From: DATFTE01 sp963802575
GTDB lineage: Bacteria; Acidobacteriota; Terriglobia; Terriglobales; Acidobacteriaceae
Direction of reading: 5' to 3'
Assembly (NCBI GenBank): GCA_963802575.1
Contig: CAWDJF010000001.1
Span: forward strand, 248,001 to 312,000
Length of the DNA: 64,000 nucleotides
The notes under the pieces were generated by a model. The model saw only the letters and a list, made by a program, of their open reading frames with translations, was not told the origin of the DNA and did not search any database. Positions 33,851 to 41,594 of the stretch are shown here, piece by piece. The position numbers and the translations under genes are program-made. Position 1 is the first letter of the stretch. Each line of letters starts with the position of its first letter.

Positions 33851-34311
33851 TCATCTATCGCCAAAATCAATTTGCCGGGACGGAATATCACCGTTCTTTT
33901 ACCTTCCGGAAAAGTGATGTCTGCGCGATAAATGTCCTTCAGCTTTACAGCTTTTTTCTTGGCGATCTTCGCTAGTCCACCGCCTGTAAGCCCACCGATT
34001 TGCTTTGCATCCTGATATCCCAGCTTACCAGCGAGATCGTTAGCTTCAATGCCATTGCGGTGACTGCGTAAGAGATTAATGAAGTCACGACCACGCGGAG
34101 ACAGGGCATCCATGAACCCTGCAAAATCAGGCTCCTGCATTGTTGGTACAGTAACCGGGCGCTGCCGAATTTGCGATTCGACAGTGGGCTTGTGTCCGTT
34201 GCCGTTGACTCCGATCAGTTCTTTTAACTGCTCGAAGGTGAGGTCGGCCTCGATGCTGACACCACCCTCCCGCCGAATTGTTACCTTTGCCATGTATTCA
34301 GTATATAGCAT
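33847..34311 (-). CDS. Unknown 154-aa cargo protein of the IS element
   Basis: Starts at the ATG at 34311 (MLYTEYMAKVTIRREGGV), supported by AAGGAG five bases upstream; an internal ATG at 34293 is an alternative. Three parts are visible. Residues 8-33 are a short beta-like N-terminal segment (KVTIRREGGVSIEADLTFEQ). A middle linker is followed by a helical region (MDALSPRGRDFINLLRSHRN GIEANDLAGK, given in two parts) that reads like a winged-helix or HTH domain. The C-terminus is beta-rich (IYRADITFPEGKRTVIFRPG). DNA binding is a guess. The tRNA gene starts 25 bases downstream on the same strand. Confidence 0.6.
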   Translation of the reverse strand: MLYTEYMAKVTIRREGGVSIEADLTFEQLKELIGVNGNGHKPTVESQIRQRPVTVPTMQEPDFAGFMDALSPRGRDFINLLRSHRNGIEANDLAGKLGYQDAKQIGGLTGGGLAKIAKKKAVKLKDIYRADITFPEGKRTVIFRPGKLILAIDE

Positions 34312-34463
34312 TTTTACTCCTTGGGTGCAAACCCGGAAGGTCTATGGGTTGTGGAGATGTTGTGAATGAGCTGTGTAGAACCGATACCTATGTCTTTTCT
34401 TCGCTATCGGATAGGCCATTAATCTGATATAAAGGCCGCCTTCCCCAGAAAAGGACAATCACT

Positions 34464-34640
34464 ATGGACATCAAGGTTCTAGAACTCGCTACGCAGCTAA
34501 CCAGCAAAGCAATGGGACCGGAAAGCGCCGGAACCGGAAATGCTCTTTGGATCGGCCACGAGGACAAGATCGCCGCTTTCCTACAGAAGATAGCAACTAA
34601 GCTGGACGAGCTTTACCACTCGGGAAAACCATCACACTGA
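34464..34640 (+). CDS. Unknown 58-aa cargo protein
   Basis: MDIKVLELATQLTSKAMGPE at the start, then HEDKIAAFLQKIATKLDELY, a probable amphipathic helix. AAGGA lies about ten bases before the ATG, and GATATAAAGG (about 34427-34436) may be its -10. It contains one AUA codon. Its 3' end overlaps the convergent 50-codon ORF by nine bases. No homology recognised. Confidence 0.45.
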   Translation: MDIKVLELATQLTSKAMGPESAGTGNALWIGHEDKIAAFLQKIATKLDELYHSGKPSH

Positions 34641-34784
34641 AGAAACGCCCACTTTTACCGTGGGAGAAAACACACCTTCCCATCGGTCTCCGAAGGCGCT
34701 CTTGTAAACCTCAATGAGCGCCTTCACTGTGTCCACGGTTTCTTGATTCGGATGATCCGCCCTGTCACGGTTTTCTGATTTCAT
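34632..34784 (-). CDS. Unknown 50-aa cargo protein
   Basis: MKSENRDRADHPNQETVDTV then KALIEVYKSAFGDRWEGVFS and a short tail. AGGAGG lies five bases before the ATG, a strong ribosome-binding site. It starts 14 bases inside the right terminal repeat and is the first gene of the minus-strand cargo run (50, 154, tRNA, RNA, 23, 45). No homology recognised. Confidence 0.5.
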   Translation of the reverse strand: MKSENRDRADHPNQETVDTVKALIEVYKSAFGDRWEGVFSPTVKVGVSSV

Positions 34785-34798
34785 CGTCTCCTCCTGTT

Positions 34799-34834
34799 TG
34801 TGTCAAGTGAATAATGTCGAATATACTTGACATA
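34799..34834. repeat. Right terminal inverted repeat
   Basis: The reverse complement of 33 of the 36 bases at 32225-32260. It contains TTGACA at 34827-34832 pointing outwards. Confidence 0.8.
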
Positions 34835-34855
34835 TAGTCAATAATACATTACATT
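34827..34855 (+). promoter_or_regulatory. Hybrid promoter formed at the element's right end
   Basis: TTGACA from the terminal repeat (34827-34832), a 17-base spacer crossing the junction, and TACATT (34850-34855) in flanking DNA. It reads into the membrane protein/XRE pair at 34892-35516. Confidence 0.5.
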
Positions 34856-34877
34856 GTGTCTTGAACATTAGACACAA
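34854..34877. promoter_or_regulatory. Inverted repeat, candidate operator of the XRE regulator
   Basis: TTGTGTCT, eight bases, AGACACAA. It sits right after the -10 hexamer and 14 bases before the start codon at 34892, the expected place for autoregulation by the XRE protein encoded second in this pair. Confidence 0.5.
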
Positions 34878-34891
34878 CGAAGAGGTTTCCT

Positions 34892-35305
34892 ATGAGTTTC
34901 CGTGAAAAGAGCGCCTGGATCTCGGTGCTCTCCATGTCAGTCATCTATGGCTTCTACTTCTGGTCGGTCATGCACACCGAACCCAAGGCAGGCGGTTTCC
35001 GCTTCGGCGGGTTGCTGGAGACGATCATCGCGCTGGTGTTTGTGCAGGTTGTGCTGACGGTGGCGGTCGCCACCTTCTCCCCGAAGGAAGCGAAGGCGCC
35101 GCGGGACGAGCGCGACAAACTGATCGAGTTGCGGTCCATGCGCGTTGCCTATGCGGGGCTCGCGACAGGCATCGCCTTCGCCTGTTTTTTCGGGGCGTTC
35201 AATCCTCCCATTCTCTTCGGCACCAATGCGCTGCTGTTCATTCTGGTGACCGCCGAGATCATGCGCTCGGCTTGCCAGATCGTGCAGTACCGGCGGGGAG
35301 CCTGA
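34892..35305 (+). CDS. Four-helix membrane protein paired with an XRE regulator
   Basis: 137 aa. Four hydrophobic helices (ISVLSMSVIYGFYFWSVM; ETIIALVFVQVVLTVAVATF; AGLATGIAFACFFGAF; NALLFILVTAEIMRSACQIV) with a charged cytosolic loop DERDKLIELRSMRVAYAG between helices 2 and 3. AGAGG is positioned before the ATG. The downstream XRE gene starts two bases after the stop, so the two are translationally linked. Such pairs (DUF2178-like membrane protein and small HTH) are frequent in bacteria, with no firm function. Confidence 0.7.
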   Translation: MSFREKSAWISVLSMSVIYGFYFWSVMHTEPKAGGFRFGGLLETIIALVFVQVVLTVAVATFSPKEAKAPRDERDKLIELRSMRVAYAGLATGIAFACFFGAFNPPILFGTNALLFILVTAEIMRSACQIVQYRRGA

Positions 35306-35306
35306 C

Positions 35307-35516
35307 ATGGGAACCATTCGCAACGAAATCAGACGCCTGCGCTTCGAGCATGGAGAGATGACGCAACAACAGTTGGCCGAAAAGATCAACCTGACGCGCC
35401 AAACCGTTAATGCCATCGAACAGGGAAAGTACTCGCCATCGCTAGAGGCGGCATTCAGAATCTCTGCCGTCTTCGGAAAACCGCTGGAGAGCGTTTTTCA
35501 TTATTCCGAGGAGTGA
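35307..35516 (+). CDS. XRE-type helix-turn-helix regulator
   Basis: 69 aa, a single HTH_3 domain. MTQQQLAEKINLTRQTVNAI forms the helix-turn-helix, and EQGKYSPSLEAAFRISAVFG is the typical continuation. The C-terminus ends with PLESVFHYSEE. It resembles the YozG/YvaO class of minimal repressors. The inverted repeat at 34854-34877 is a plausible binding site. Confidence 0.88.
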   Translation: MGTIRNEIRRLRFEHGEMTQQQLAEKINLTRQTVNAIEQGKYSPSLEAAFRISAVFGKPLESVFHYSEE

Positions 35517-35525
35517 GGAAAAAAC

Positions 35526-35570
35526 CGTGTGGGGACGGGCGCCTTCGCCGCCGGTCTAAGCTTGCTCAAA
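35526..35570. repeat. Short palindromic repeat
   Basis: ggggacgggcgccttcgccg between the XRE gene and the 36-aa ORF; related to tracts at 5570, 10235 and 39083. Confidence 0.4.
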
Positions 35571-35591
35571 TCCCCGTGCTACGATGCGCTT

Positions 35592-35702
35592 ATGTTCAAT
35601 TTCGGCAAACCGAAAACAGCTGGCGACTGGATTGTTCATATCGCAGGAGCGATCGTTGCACTATTCCTGGTCTGGTGGATGTTGCGACTCTACGTCCTGT
35701 AA
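35592..35702 (+). CDS. 36-aa single-helix membrane protein
   Basis: MFNFGKPKTAGDWIVHIAGA then IVALFLVWWMLRLYVL. It has a short positively charged N-terminus followed by one hydrophobic, Trp-rich helix, so N-in orientation is likely. It lies 82 bases upstream of the aminotransferase. Too short for homology claims, but the composition is that of a real small membrane protein. Confidence 0.45.
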   Translation: MFNFGKPKTAGDWIVHIAGAIVALFLVWWMLRLYVL

Positions 35703-35784
35703 CGTCCACCGCGCGCTTACATGAAACAGCATGACTGGCACGTGTCTATCCTCCCCGCGCTAGTTCTGCGTTACCCTACCCGTC

Positions 35785-36945
35785 ATGCCCGTCACCCGTC
35801 TCCAACACGTGCCGCCCATCGGTGTCGACCGCATGGGCAATGCGGCCGATGCTGCCCATGATCGCGACATCCTGCGCCTCGAGAACATGGATACAGACAT
35901 CCCTCCGCCGCGCGCCGCGGTTCTTGCCAGCCATCAGGCGATTGAGAACGACGCTTCGAACAGCTATCTGCCGTTCATGGGACAGCTAGCTCTTCGCGAA
36001 GCCGTCGCCCGCCATGTCAGCCGCCTGAGTGGCATCGAATATGACTGGAACTCGCAGTGCATCATCACCGCCGGAGGCCTCAACGGCATCCTCAACACAT
36101 TGCTGGCGCTGCTGGAACCCGGCGATGAAGTTATTGTTCATGACCCTATCTATGTAGGACTGCTCAATCGCATCCGTCTGGCCGGCGGGGTGCCGAGATT
36201 TGCAGCGCTGACGCCTGGAGCGAAAGGCTGGACCGTTGATCGAGATTCGCTGAAGCAAGCGGTCTCGTCGCGTACTCGCGTGGTTCTCATGGTCAATCCG
36301 TCTTTCCCTACCGGAGCCTATGTCACGCGCGATGACTGGGAAGCCGTTGCTGAGGTCTGCCGCTCGACCAACGCCTGGCTCCTTTATGACGCCGCCCTCG
36401 AGCGCATTCTCTTTGACGGACATGCTTACTTTCATCCCGCGAGCTTGCCTGGCATGGCTGAGCGCACCATCACCGTCGGCTGTGTTACCAAGGAATACCG
36501 CATGATCGGATGGCGCGTGGGATGGGTGGTCGGACCAAAGGCCATCATGAACGACATCGGGCTGGTCAATATCTCGAATGTCGTTTGCCAGGTGGGAATC
36601 GCCATGCCCGGTGCGGCCGCAGCGCTCAACACACAGGAGAACGGAGTAGCTGAGGCCGTCGCAGAATGGCAGAAACGGCGCGATGTTGTGCTTGACGAAC
36701 TTTCTGGATTGCCGATGATTCCGCCAGCCGGGGGCTGGTCGCTACTGGTCGACACCCAGAGACTGGGACTCGATTCCGAAACTGCTGCTCAACTTCTGTT
36801 GAGCAAAGCCAAGATCGCGGCGACGCCGATGGCGAACTGGGGCAGCGATCGTGCCTCGAACTACCTGCGCTTCGTCTATGCCAATGAACCCGTGCATCGG
36901 TTGCGAGGGATTCGGGAGAGGATTCGAGCAGCATGGGGCGTGTAA
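35785..36945 (+). CDS. PLP-dependent class I/II aminotransferase
   Basis: 386 aa, fold type I. Visible motifs: NSYLPFMGQLALREAVARHV (substrate and PLP phosphate region), ITAGGLNGILNTLLALLEPG, VVLMVNPSFPTGAYV in place of the NPxNPTG box, LLYDAALERILFDG, and the PLP lysine in GCVTKEYRMIGWRVGWVVGP. The C-terminus YLRFVYANEPVHRLRGIRER carries the substrate-carboxylate Arg. Specificity (aspartate, alanine, aromatic) cannot be read from sequence. Confidence 0.88.
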   Translation: MPVTRLQHVPPIGVDRMGNAADAAHDRDILRLENMDTDIPPPRAAVLASHQAIENDASNSYLPFMGQLALREAVARHVSRLSGIEYDWNSQCIITAGGLNGILNTLLALLEPGDEVIVHDPIYVGLLNRIRLAGGVPRFAALTPGAKGWTVDRDSLKQAVSSRTRVVLMVNPSFPTGAYVTRDDWEAVAEVCRSTNAWLLYDAALERILFDGHAYFHPASLPGMAERTITVGCVTKEYRMIGWRVGWVVGPKAIMNDIGLVNISNVVCQVGIAMPGAAAALNTQENGVAEAVAEWQKRRDVVLDELSGLPMIPPAGGWSLLVDTQRLGLDSETAAQLLLSKAKIAATPMANWGSDRASNYLRFVYANEPVHRLRGIRERIRAAWGV

Positions 36946-37005
36946 AAGAGGCGTTCCACCTACCCGGACGAGGCCCTCTGAGCCTACGTGTTCCAATTGC
37001 GCTGT

Positions 37006-37011
37006 TATAAT
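37006..37011 (+). promoter_or_regulatory. -10 element upstream of hslV
   Basis: TATAAT with the ATG at 37026, 14 bases later. A -35 resembling TTCCAA lies upstream at short spacing. Confidence 0.4.
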
Positions 37012-37025
37012 CAAGAATTGCGCTC

Positions 37026-37568
37026 ATGCCAACGAAACGACTGATACGCTCCACTACGGTTTTGTGCGTCCGCCGCGATGGCCATGTAGTCATGGCCGGT
37101 GACGGACAAGTCACGCTCGGCGAAGGGGTTATCAAACACACCGCCAAGAAGATTCGCCGCCTCTATCAAGACAAGATTCTCGCCGGTTTCGCGGGATCGA
37201 CCGCCGATGCCTTCTCACTGTTCTCGCGCTTCGAGGCCAAACTTGAGCAATATCATGGCAATATCGGCCGCGGCGCCGTCGAACTGGCCAAAGACTGGCG
37301 CACCGACAAGTTCCTGCGTCATCTGGAAGCCTTGCTGCTGGTATCGGATAAAGAGCAAACGTTCCTGTTAAGCGGCCAGGGAGATGTCATCGAACCTGAC
37401 GGAGGCATCGCCGCCATCGGCAGCGGGGGGCCGTACGCCCAAGCCGCCGCACAAGCGTTGTCGCTGCATACCCAGCTCTCGGCCCGCCAGATTGCCGAAG
37501 AAGCCATGAAGATTGCCGGCGGCATGTGCATCTATACCAATGACAAGGTTACGATTGAGGAACTCTAG
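37026..37568 (+). CDS. hslV: ATP-dependent protease peptidase subunit HslV
   Basis: 180 aa. HslV is the proteasome-like threonine peptidase that forms a double hexamer capped by HslU. After the prosegment MPTKRLIRS, the mature N-terminal Thr begins TTVLCVRRDGHVVMAGDGQV. Further motifs: KIRRLYQDKILAGFAGSTAD, DAFSLFSRFEAKLEQY, IAAIGSGGPYAQAAAQALS and a C-terminal GGMCIYTNDKVTIEEL. hslU follows 82 bases downstream with a repeat in between. Confidence 0.96.
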   Translation: MPTKRLIRSTTVLCVRRDGHVVMAGDGQVTLGEGVIKHTAKKIRRLYQDKILAGFAGSTADAFSLFSRFEAKLEQYHGNIGRGAVELAKDWRTDKFLRHLEALLLVSDKEQTFLLSGQGDVIEPDGGIAAIGSGGPYAQAAAQALSLHTQLSARQIAEEAMKIAGGMCIYTNDKVTIEEL

Positions 37569-37646
37569 TTCAGACCTCGGACCTCGGACTTCAGACCTCG
37601 GCAAAACCCTGGTTTGATGTCCGAGGTCTGACGTCCGAGGTCCGCA
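37569..37646. repeat. GAGGTCYGAGGTCCGA quasi-tandem inverted repeat (family D, copy 2)
   Basis: cagacctcggacctcggac units and inverse gtccgaggtctgacgtccga units fill the hslV-hslU gap. Same family as 4131-4198. Confidence 0.65.
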
Positions 37647-37650
37647 TTTT

Positions 37651-39066
37651 ATGGCTATTTACTTACCCAGCACCGCCGAAGAAGAACAGATCGCACTCGA
37701 CGAACTCACCCCGCGTGAGATTGTCACCGAACTTGACAAGCACGTGGTCGGACAGAGCGCCGCCAAGCGGGCAGTCGCCATCGCCTTGCGCAACCGCATG
37801 CGCCGGCAGAAGCTTACGCCCGAGCTTGCCGAAGAAGTCATCCCCAAAAACATCATCATGATCGGCCCCACCGGTGTGGGCAAGACTGAAATTGCGCGCC
37901 GTCTCGCTAAACTTGCCAACTCTCCGTTCCTTAAAGTGGAAGCGTCGAAGTTCACCGAGGTCGGATACGTAGGGCGCGACGTCGAATCGATGATCCGCGA
38001 CCTGGTTGAGATCGCTATCGACATGGTGCGCGAGGAGAAACTCGAAGACGTCTCCGATAAAGCTGAACTGAACGCCGAAGAACGTCTGCTCGACATCCTG
38101 CTGCCGCCCATCGCCGCTCCCAAGCCTCCAGAGCCCCAAGCCGGGTTTGTGCTCGAAGGCACGACCAGTTCTTCCGGCGATTCGCAAAGCCGCACCCGCG
38201 AAAAACTTCGCCAGCAATTGCGCGAAGGCAAGCTCGACGACCGCACCGTAGAAATCGATGTCCGCGAGCGCAATTTCCCATCCTTCGAAATCATCTCGAA
38301 CCAGGGCGTCGAAGAGATGGACGTCAATCTCAAAGACATGTTGCCCAACATCTTCGGACAGCGCACCAAGAAGCGGAAGATGAAGGTCAACGAGGCGTTC
38401 GAATATCTAATTCAGGAAGAAGAACAGCGCCTGATCGACATGGACCAGGTCACGCGCGTCGCCATCGATCGCGTGGAAGATTCGGGCATCATTTTCCTGG
38501 ATGAAATCGATAAGATCGCGGGACGCGAGAGTGGACACGGTCCTGATGTCTCGCGCGAAGGCGTGCAGCGCGACATTCTGCCAATCGTCGAAGGCACCAC
38601 GGTCAGCACCCGCTACGGCATGGTGCGCACCGACCACATTCTGTTCGTGGCGGCAGGCGCATTCCACGTTTCGAAGCCGAGCGATTTGATCCCCGAACTG
38701 CAGGGACGCTTTCCGATCCGCGTCGAATTGCAATCGCTGACCATGGAAGACTTCATCCGCATTCTGACGGAGCCGAAGTCTTCGCTGGTAAAGCAGTACA
38801 CGGCTCTGCTGGAAACCGAAGGGGTAAAGCTCGAATTTACGCATGAAGCCCTGGAAGAGATCGCACGCTTTGCTTTCCGTGTGAACGAAGGCACGGAAAA
38901 CATCGGCGCCCGCCGCCTGCACACGATCATGGAACGCGTGCTCGACGAAATCAGCTTCGACGCGCCGGAGAAGAAAGGCGAGCAAATCAAGATCGACGCC
39001 GATTACGTGCGCCACATGCTTGCCGACATCGTGAAGGACCAGGATCTGAGCCGGTACATTCTGTAG
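37651..39066 (+). CDS. hslU: ATP-dependent protease ATPase subunit HslU
   Basis: 471 aa, an AAA+ unfoldase working with HslV. N-terminal ELTPREIVTELDKHVVGQSA is typical. Walker A is IMIGPTGVGKTEIARRLAKL, followed by EASKFTEVGYVGRDVESMIR. The intermediate domain (about residues 120-240) contains a Ser-rich linker. Walker B is SGIIFLDEIDKIAGRES, then PELQGRFPIRVEL (sensor/arginine finger region) and GARRLHTIMERVLDEISF. It ends DLSRYIL, the C-terminal tail that inserts into HslV. Confidence 0.96.
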   Translation: MAIYLPSTAEEEQIALDELTPREIVTELDKHVVGQSAAKRAVAIALRNRMRRQKLTPELAEEVIPKNIIMIGPTGVGKTEIARRLAKLANSPFLKVEASKFTEVGYVGRDVESMIRDLVEIAIDMVREEKLEDVSDKAELNAEERLLDILLPPIAAPKPPEPQAGFVLEGTTSSSGDSQSRTREKLRQQLREGKLDDRTVEIDVRERNFPSFEIISNQGVEEMDVNLKDMLPNIFGQRTKKRKMKVNEAFEYLIQEEEQRLIDMDQVTRVAIDRVEDSGIIFLDEIDKIAGRESGHGPDVSREGVQRDILPIVEGTTVSTRYGMVRTDHILFVAAGAFHVSKPSDLIPELQGRFPIRVELQSLTMEDFIRILTEPKSSLVKQYTALLETEGVKLEFTHEALEEIARFAFRVNEGTENIGARRLHTIMERVLDEISFDAPEKKGEQIKIDADYVRHMLADIVKDQDLSRYIL

Positions 39067-39377
39067 CTTGTTAGGTCGATGAAGGACGGGCGTCCCCGCC
39101 CGTCCTTCTCAATTTTCCTCTTAATACTTCGTTTTAATCGTGATCGATTTGGGAATTCACCGGCAGGCGGTGCGCGCCGAAGTACCAGTTTCCGCTGGGT
39201 TCAGGATGATGAGCAGTGTCCACCCGGTAACGGGCGACGTTTAGAGCGGTGGCTTTGCGAGTAGGCATAGCAAGGACCTCAAAGTTGAAATCGTTTCAGG
39301 AGCCCAAGGGAAACCACATGGGAGGAAGAGGACAACAGGAAAACATCGCCGGCGACACGTGTCAACAGCTTTCTAAG
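39067..39377. other. Intergenic region between hslU and the 257-aa ORF
   Basis: About 310 bases. A palindrome (ggacgggcgtccccgcccgt, about 39085-39105) may terminate hslU transcription. A ttcaggatgatgagcagtgt tract resembles interspersed repeats. A short ATG frame at 39269 on the minus strand stops after 22 codons. I see no convincing gene. Confidence 0.45.
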
Positions 39378-40115
39378 CTACGGCTTCCCAGCAGCCGGCG
39401 GAGTTGCAGGCACTTGATCGAGTTTGTTTCCGTGCCACGGGCAGTACTTCCAGTTAGCCTGGACTTTTTCCCCACCGACTGGACAATACTTCGGCGGGCT
39501 CAGAGTGGTGACAGGAAGCGTCCACTGGAAAACGGTTTCCTTCTCTCCGAACAGATTCTTGACAACAACAGCAAAGGTGCCGGGAGCGAGAGGATCGGCA
39601 ATAACTTGCGACTTCTTGTCTACGCCGGGAAAAAACAGAATCTGCGTTCCTTGCCCCGTCGGTCCAAGAATATTGCTTAATGTGGGTTTAAGAATGGAAG
39701 CCAAACCCGCCGCATCCCCGGAAACCTGCGGCAGAGGCTCATAAATATTGCCCTCGACATCGCGGAGTCGCACGCTGTCTCGGATCTGGAATTCCGAAGA
39801 CCAGTCGATCGTGCCTAAACCGACTTTGCCCCCGGCCACAAGGATCATGGTGTACCTGCGCAAAGGAGCCACTTGCTGGTGAGCCTTTTCCGCCGCCATG
39901 CCCGCCCGTTTCATCGATTCTTCCCAAAACGCGGGCGGCGTCCACCACACCAGTCCCGCGTACCCGGGATTGTTCGGAGATTGCAAAAGCTCATGCATGA
40001 GCGCAGGGAAGTCCAAAGGTTCCGCGGTCGGTTGGGTTTGCTGAGCCGTTGCCGCGATTGCGCTAAAACACAAGACGCACAACAGGCACCAGCGGGACAG
40101 AAGGGTTCGCTTCAT
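39378..40115 (-). CDS. Secreted protein of unknown function with a C-terminal cysteine ribbon
   Basis: About 245 aa from the ATG at 40115 (MKRTLLSRWCLLCVLCFSAI). The signal peptide ends around ATAQQTQ. The mature protein starts PLDFPALMHELLQSPNNPGY and contains a long beta-rich domain. The last 45 residues carry PKYCPVGGEKVQANWKYCPW HGNKL (two parts), CPxGG and CPxHG knuckles that look like a small metal-binding ribbon. Divergent from the aminotransferase at 40194. No family recognised. Confidence 0.65.
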   Translation of the reverse strand: MKRTLLSRWCLLCVLCFSAIAATAQQTQPTAEPLDFPALMHELLQSPNNPGYAGLVWWTPPAFWEESMKRAGMAAEKAHQQVAPLRRYTMILVAGGKVGLGTIDWSSEFQIRDSVRLRDVEGNIYEPLPQVSGDAAGLASILKPTLSNILGPTGQGTQILFFPGVDKKSQVIADPLAPGTFAVVVKNLFGEKETVFQWTLPVTTLSPPKYCPVGGEKVQANWKYCPWHGNKLDQVPATPPAAGKP

Positions 40116-40193
40116 GAACGGTATAATCTCCCGCTCAGCTTTCGAAGGCAATCAATTAATGCTCAATTTCGGGTTACGGGGGAACTAATCCTG

Positions 40194-41546
40194 ATGGACT
40201 CCATCGATCGCACGCGTCTGAAATCTTTGATGGAACGCGAGCAGCAGCGCTTTGTTCACGACCGCCCCAAGTCCAAGGCTTTGTTTGAACGCGCCGGTAA
40301 ATCGCTGCTGGGCGGCGTGCCTATGAACTGGATGATGAAGTGGGCCGGGGCTTTTCCTCCATTCGTTCGCGAGGCCCAGGGCGCGCACTTCTTCGATGTC
40401 GACGGCAATCGCTACATTGACTTCTGCCTCGGCGACACGGGAGCGATGACCGGGCACTCTCCGTTCGCCATGGTCAAAGCCGCCGAAGAACAACTCAAGC
40501 GCGGCATCACCCTCATGTTGCCTAGCGAAGACGCCGTCTTCGTCGGAGAAGAACTGCAGAAGCGTTTCGGACTGCCGTTCTGGCAATTCGCTCTCACCGC
40601 CACCGACGCTAATCGCTTCTCGATTCGTCTCGCCCGCCAGATCACCGGACGTCCCAAGATTCTGGTTTTTAACTGGTGCTATCACGGCACGGTCGATGAA
40701 AGTTTCATCACGCTGAAAGATGGAGTCGCTCAAGCCCGCCGCGGAAACATTGGGCCTCCAGTCGATCCAACGGTGACCACTAAGGTCGTCGAGTTCAATG
40801 ATCTGCCGGGGCTCGAACAGGCACTCGCCACCGGAGACGTCGCCTGTGTGCTTGCCGAGCCTGTCATGACCAATGTCGGCATCGTGCATCCCGACCCGGG
40901 ATACCACAAAGCATTGCGCGAGCTCACGCGGAAGCACGGCACGCTGCTCATCATCGACGAGACGCATACGATTTGCGCCGGAGCTGGCGGCTATACGCGG
41001 GCCGAAAATCTTGAGCCGGACTTCTTCGTGCTCGGGAAGGCCATCGGCTCTGGCGTGCCAGGCGCGGTCTATGGATTTACCAAGGAAGTTGCGAAGTGCA
41101 TCCAGGATCGCCACAATCTCGAAGACTGCGACACAGGAGGCATCGGCGGAACGCTGGCCGGAAACGCGTTGTCGTTGGCCGCGATGCGCGCTACGTTGGA
41201 AAAAGTGCTAACCAAAGCCGCGTTCGATCAGATGATCCCTCTGGCCGAGCGCTGGACCGACGGTGTGGCAAAGACCATTGCCGAGTTTGGGGTGCCATGG
41301 AACGTCACGCGACTTGGTTGCCGCGCTGAATATCTTTTTTCTCCGACGCCAGCGAAGAACGGCACCCAGGCGCATGATGCCATGGATTTCGAACTCGAAC
41401 GCTTCATGCATCTTTACGCGATGAATCGCGGCATACTACTGACTCCTTTCCACAATATGGCGTTGATGTCTCCTGTGACCGCGAAAGAAGATGTCGACCA
41501 TCACACCCGCGTCTTTCGTGAAGGCGTGAAAGAGTTGATTGGATAA
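40194..41546 (+). CDS. Class III aminotransferase (glutamate-1-semialdehyde aminomutase-like)
   Basis: 450 aa from the ATG at 40194 (MDSIDRTRLKSLMEREQQRF). The open frame extends upstream but crosses the divergent gene's promoter. Class III features: VPMNWMMKWAGAFPPFVREA, FFDVDGNRYIDFCLGDTGAM, FALTATDANRFSIRLARQIT, NWCYHGTVDE, LLIIDETHTICAGAGGYT and the PLP lysine in FFVLGKAIGSGVPGAVYGFT. It is distinct from hemL at 14529; the relatives act on amino acids such as beta-amino or semialdehyde substrates. The exact reaction is unknown. Confidence 0.85.
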   Translation: MDSIDRTRLKSLMEREQQRFVHDRPKSKALFERAGKSLLGGVPMNWMMKWAGAFPPFVREAQGAHFFDVDGNRYIDFCLGDTGAMTGHSPFAMVKAAEEQLKRGITLMLPSEDAVFVGEELQKRFGLPFWQFALTATDANRFSIRLARQITGRPKILVFNWCYHGTVDESFITLKDGVAQARRGNIGPPVDPTVTTKVVEFNDLPGLEQALATGDVACVLAEPVMTNVGIVHPDPGYHKALRELTRKHGTLLIIDETHTICAGAGGYTRAENLEPDFFVLGKAIGSGVPGAVYGFTKEVAKCIQDRHNLEDCDTGGIGGTLAGNALSLAAMRATLEKVLTKAAFDQMIPLAERWTDGVAKTIAEFGVPWNVTRLGCRAEYLFSPTPAKNGTQAHDAMDFELERFMHLYAMNRGILLTPFHNMALMSPVTAKEDVDHHTRVFREGVKELIG

Positions 41547-41594
41547 AAGCCCTGCACTGGCACGGCGCTTAGGAGCACGGTACACTCGCTTCCA

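Larger units (their letters stand above)
32225..34834. mobile_element. IS1595-type element with RNA and protein cargo
   Basis: 2.61 kb bounded by 36-base terminal inverted repeats (32225-32260 and 34799-34834, 33 of 36 identical). It contains a frameshifted IS1595/ISXO2-type transposase gene, convergent small ORFs of 45 and 23 codons, a multi-stem RNA, a class II tRNA with anticodon UAU, and ORFs of 154, 58 and 50 codons. Sequence is lower in GC than the flanks and uses AUA codons more freely. No 8-base target duplication is visible at these limits, so either the exact ends differ or the duplication has decayed. Confidence 0.8.

Noticed and set aside
32209..34842. 8-base target-site duplication for the IS element
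   Set aside because: Left flank ctcatgta and right flank tatagtca do not match; shifted boundaries do not help.
39134..39269. Peptide-like minus-strand reading (RYRVDTAHHPEPSGNWYFGA)
   Set aside because: The ATG at 39269 is in another frame and stops after 22 codons; the peptide-like part has no start and resembles repeat-derived sequence.
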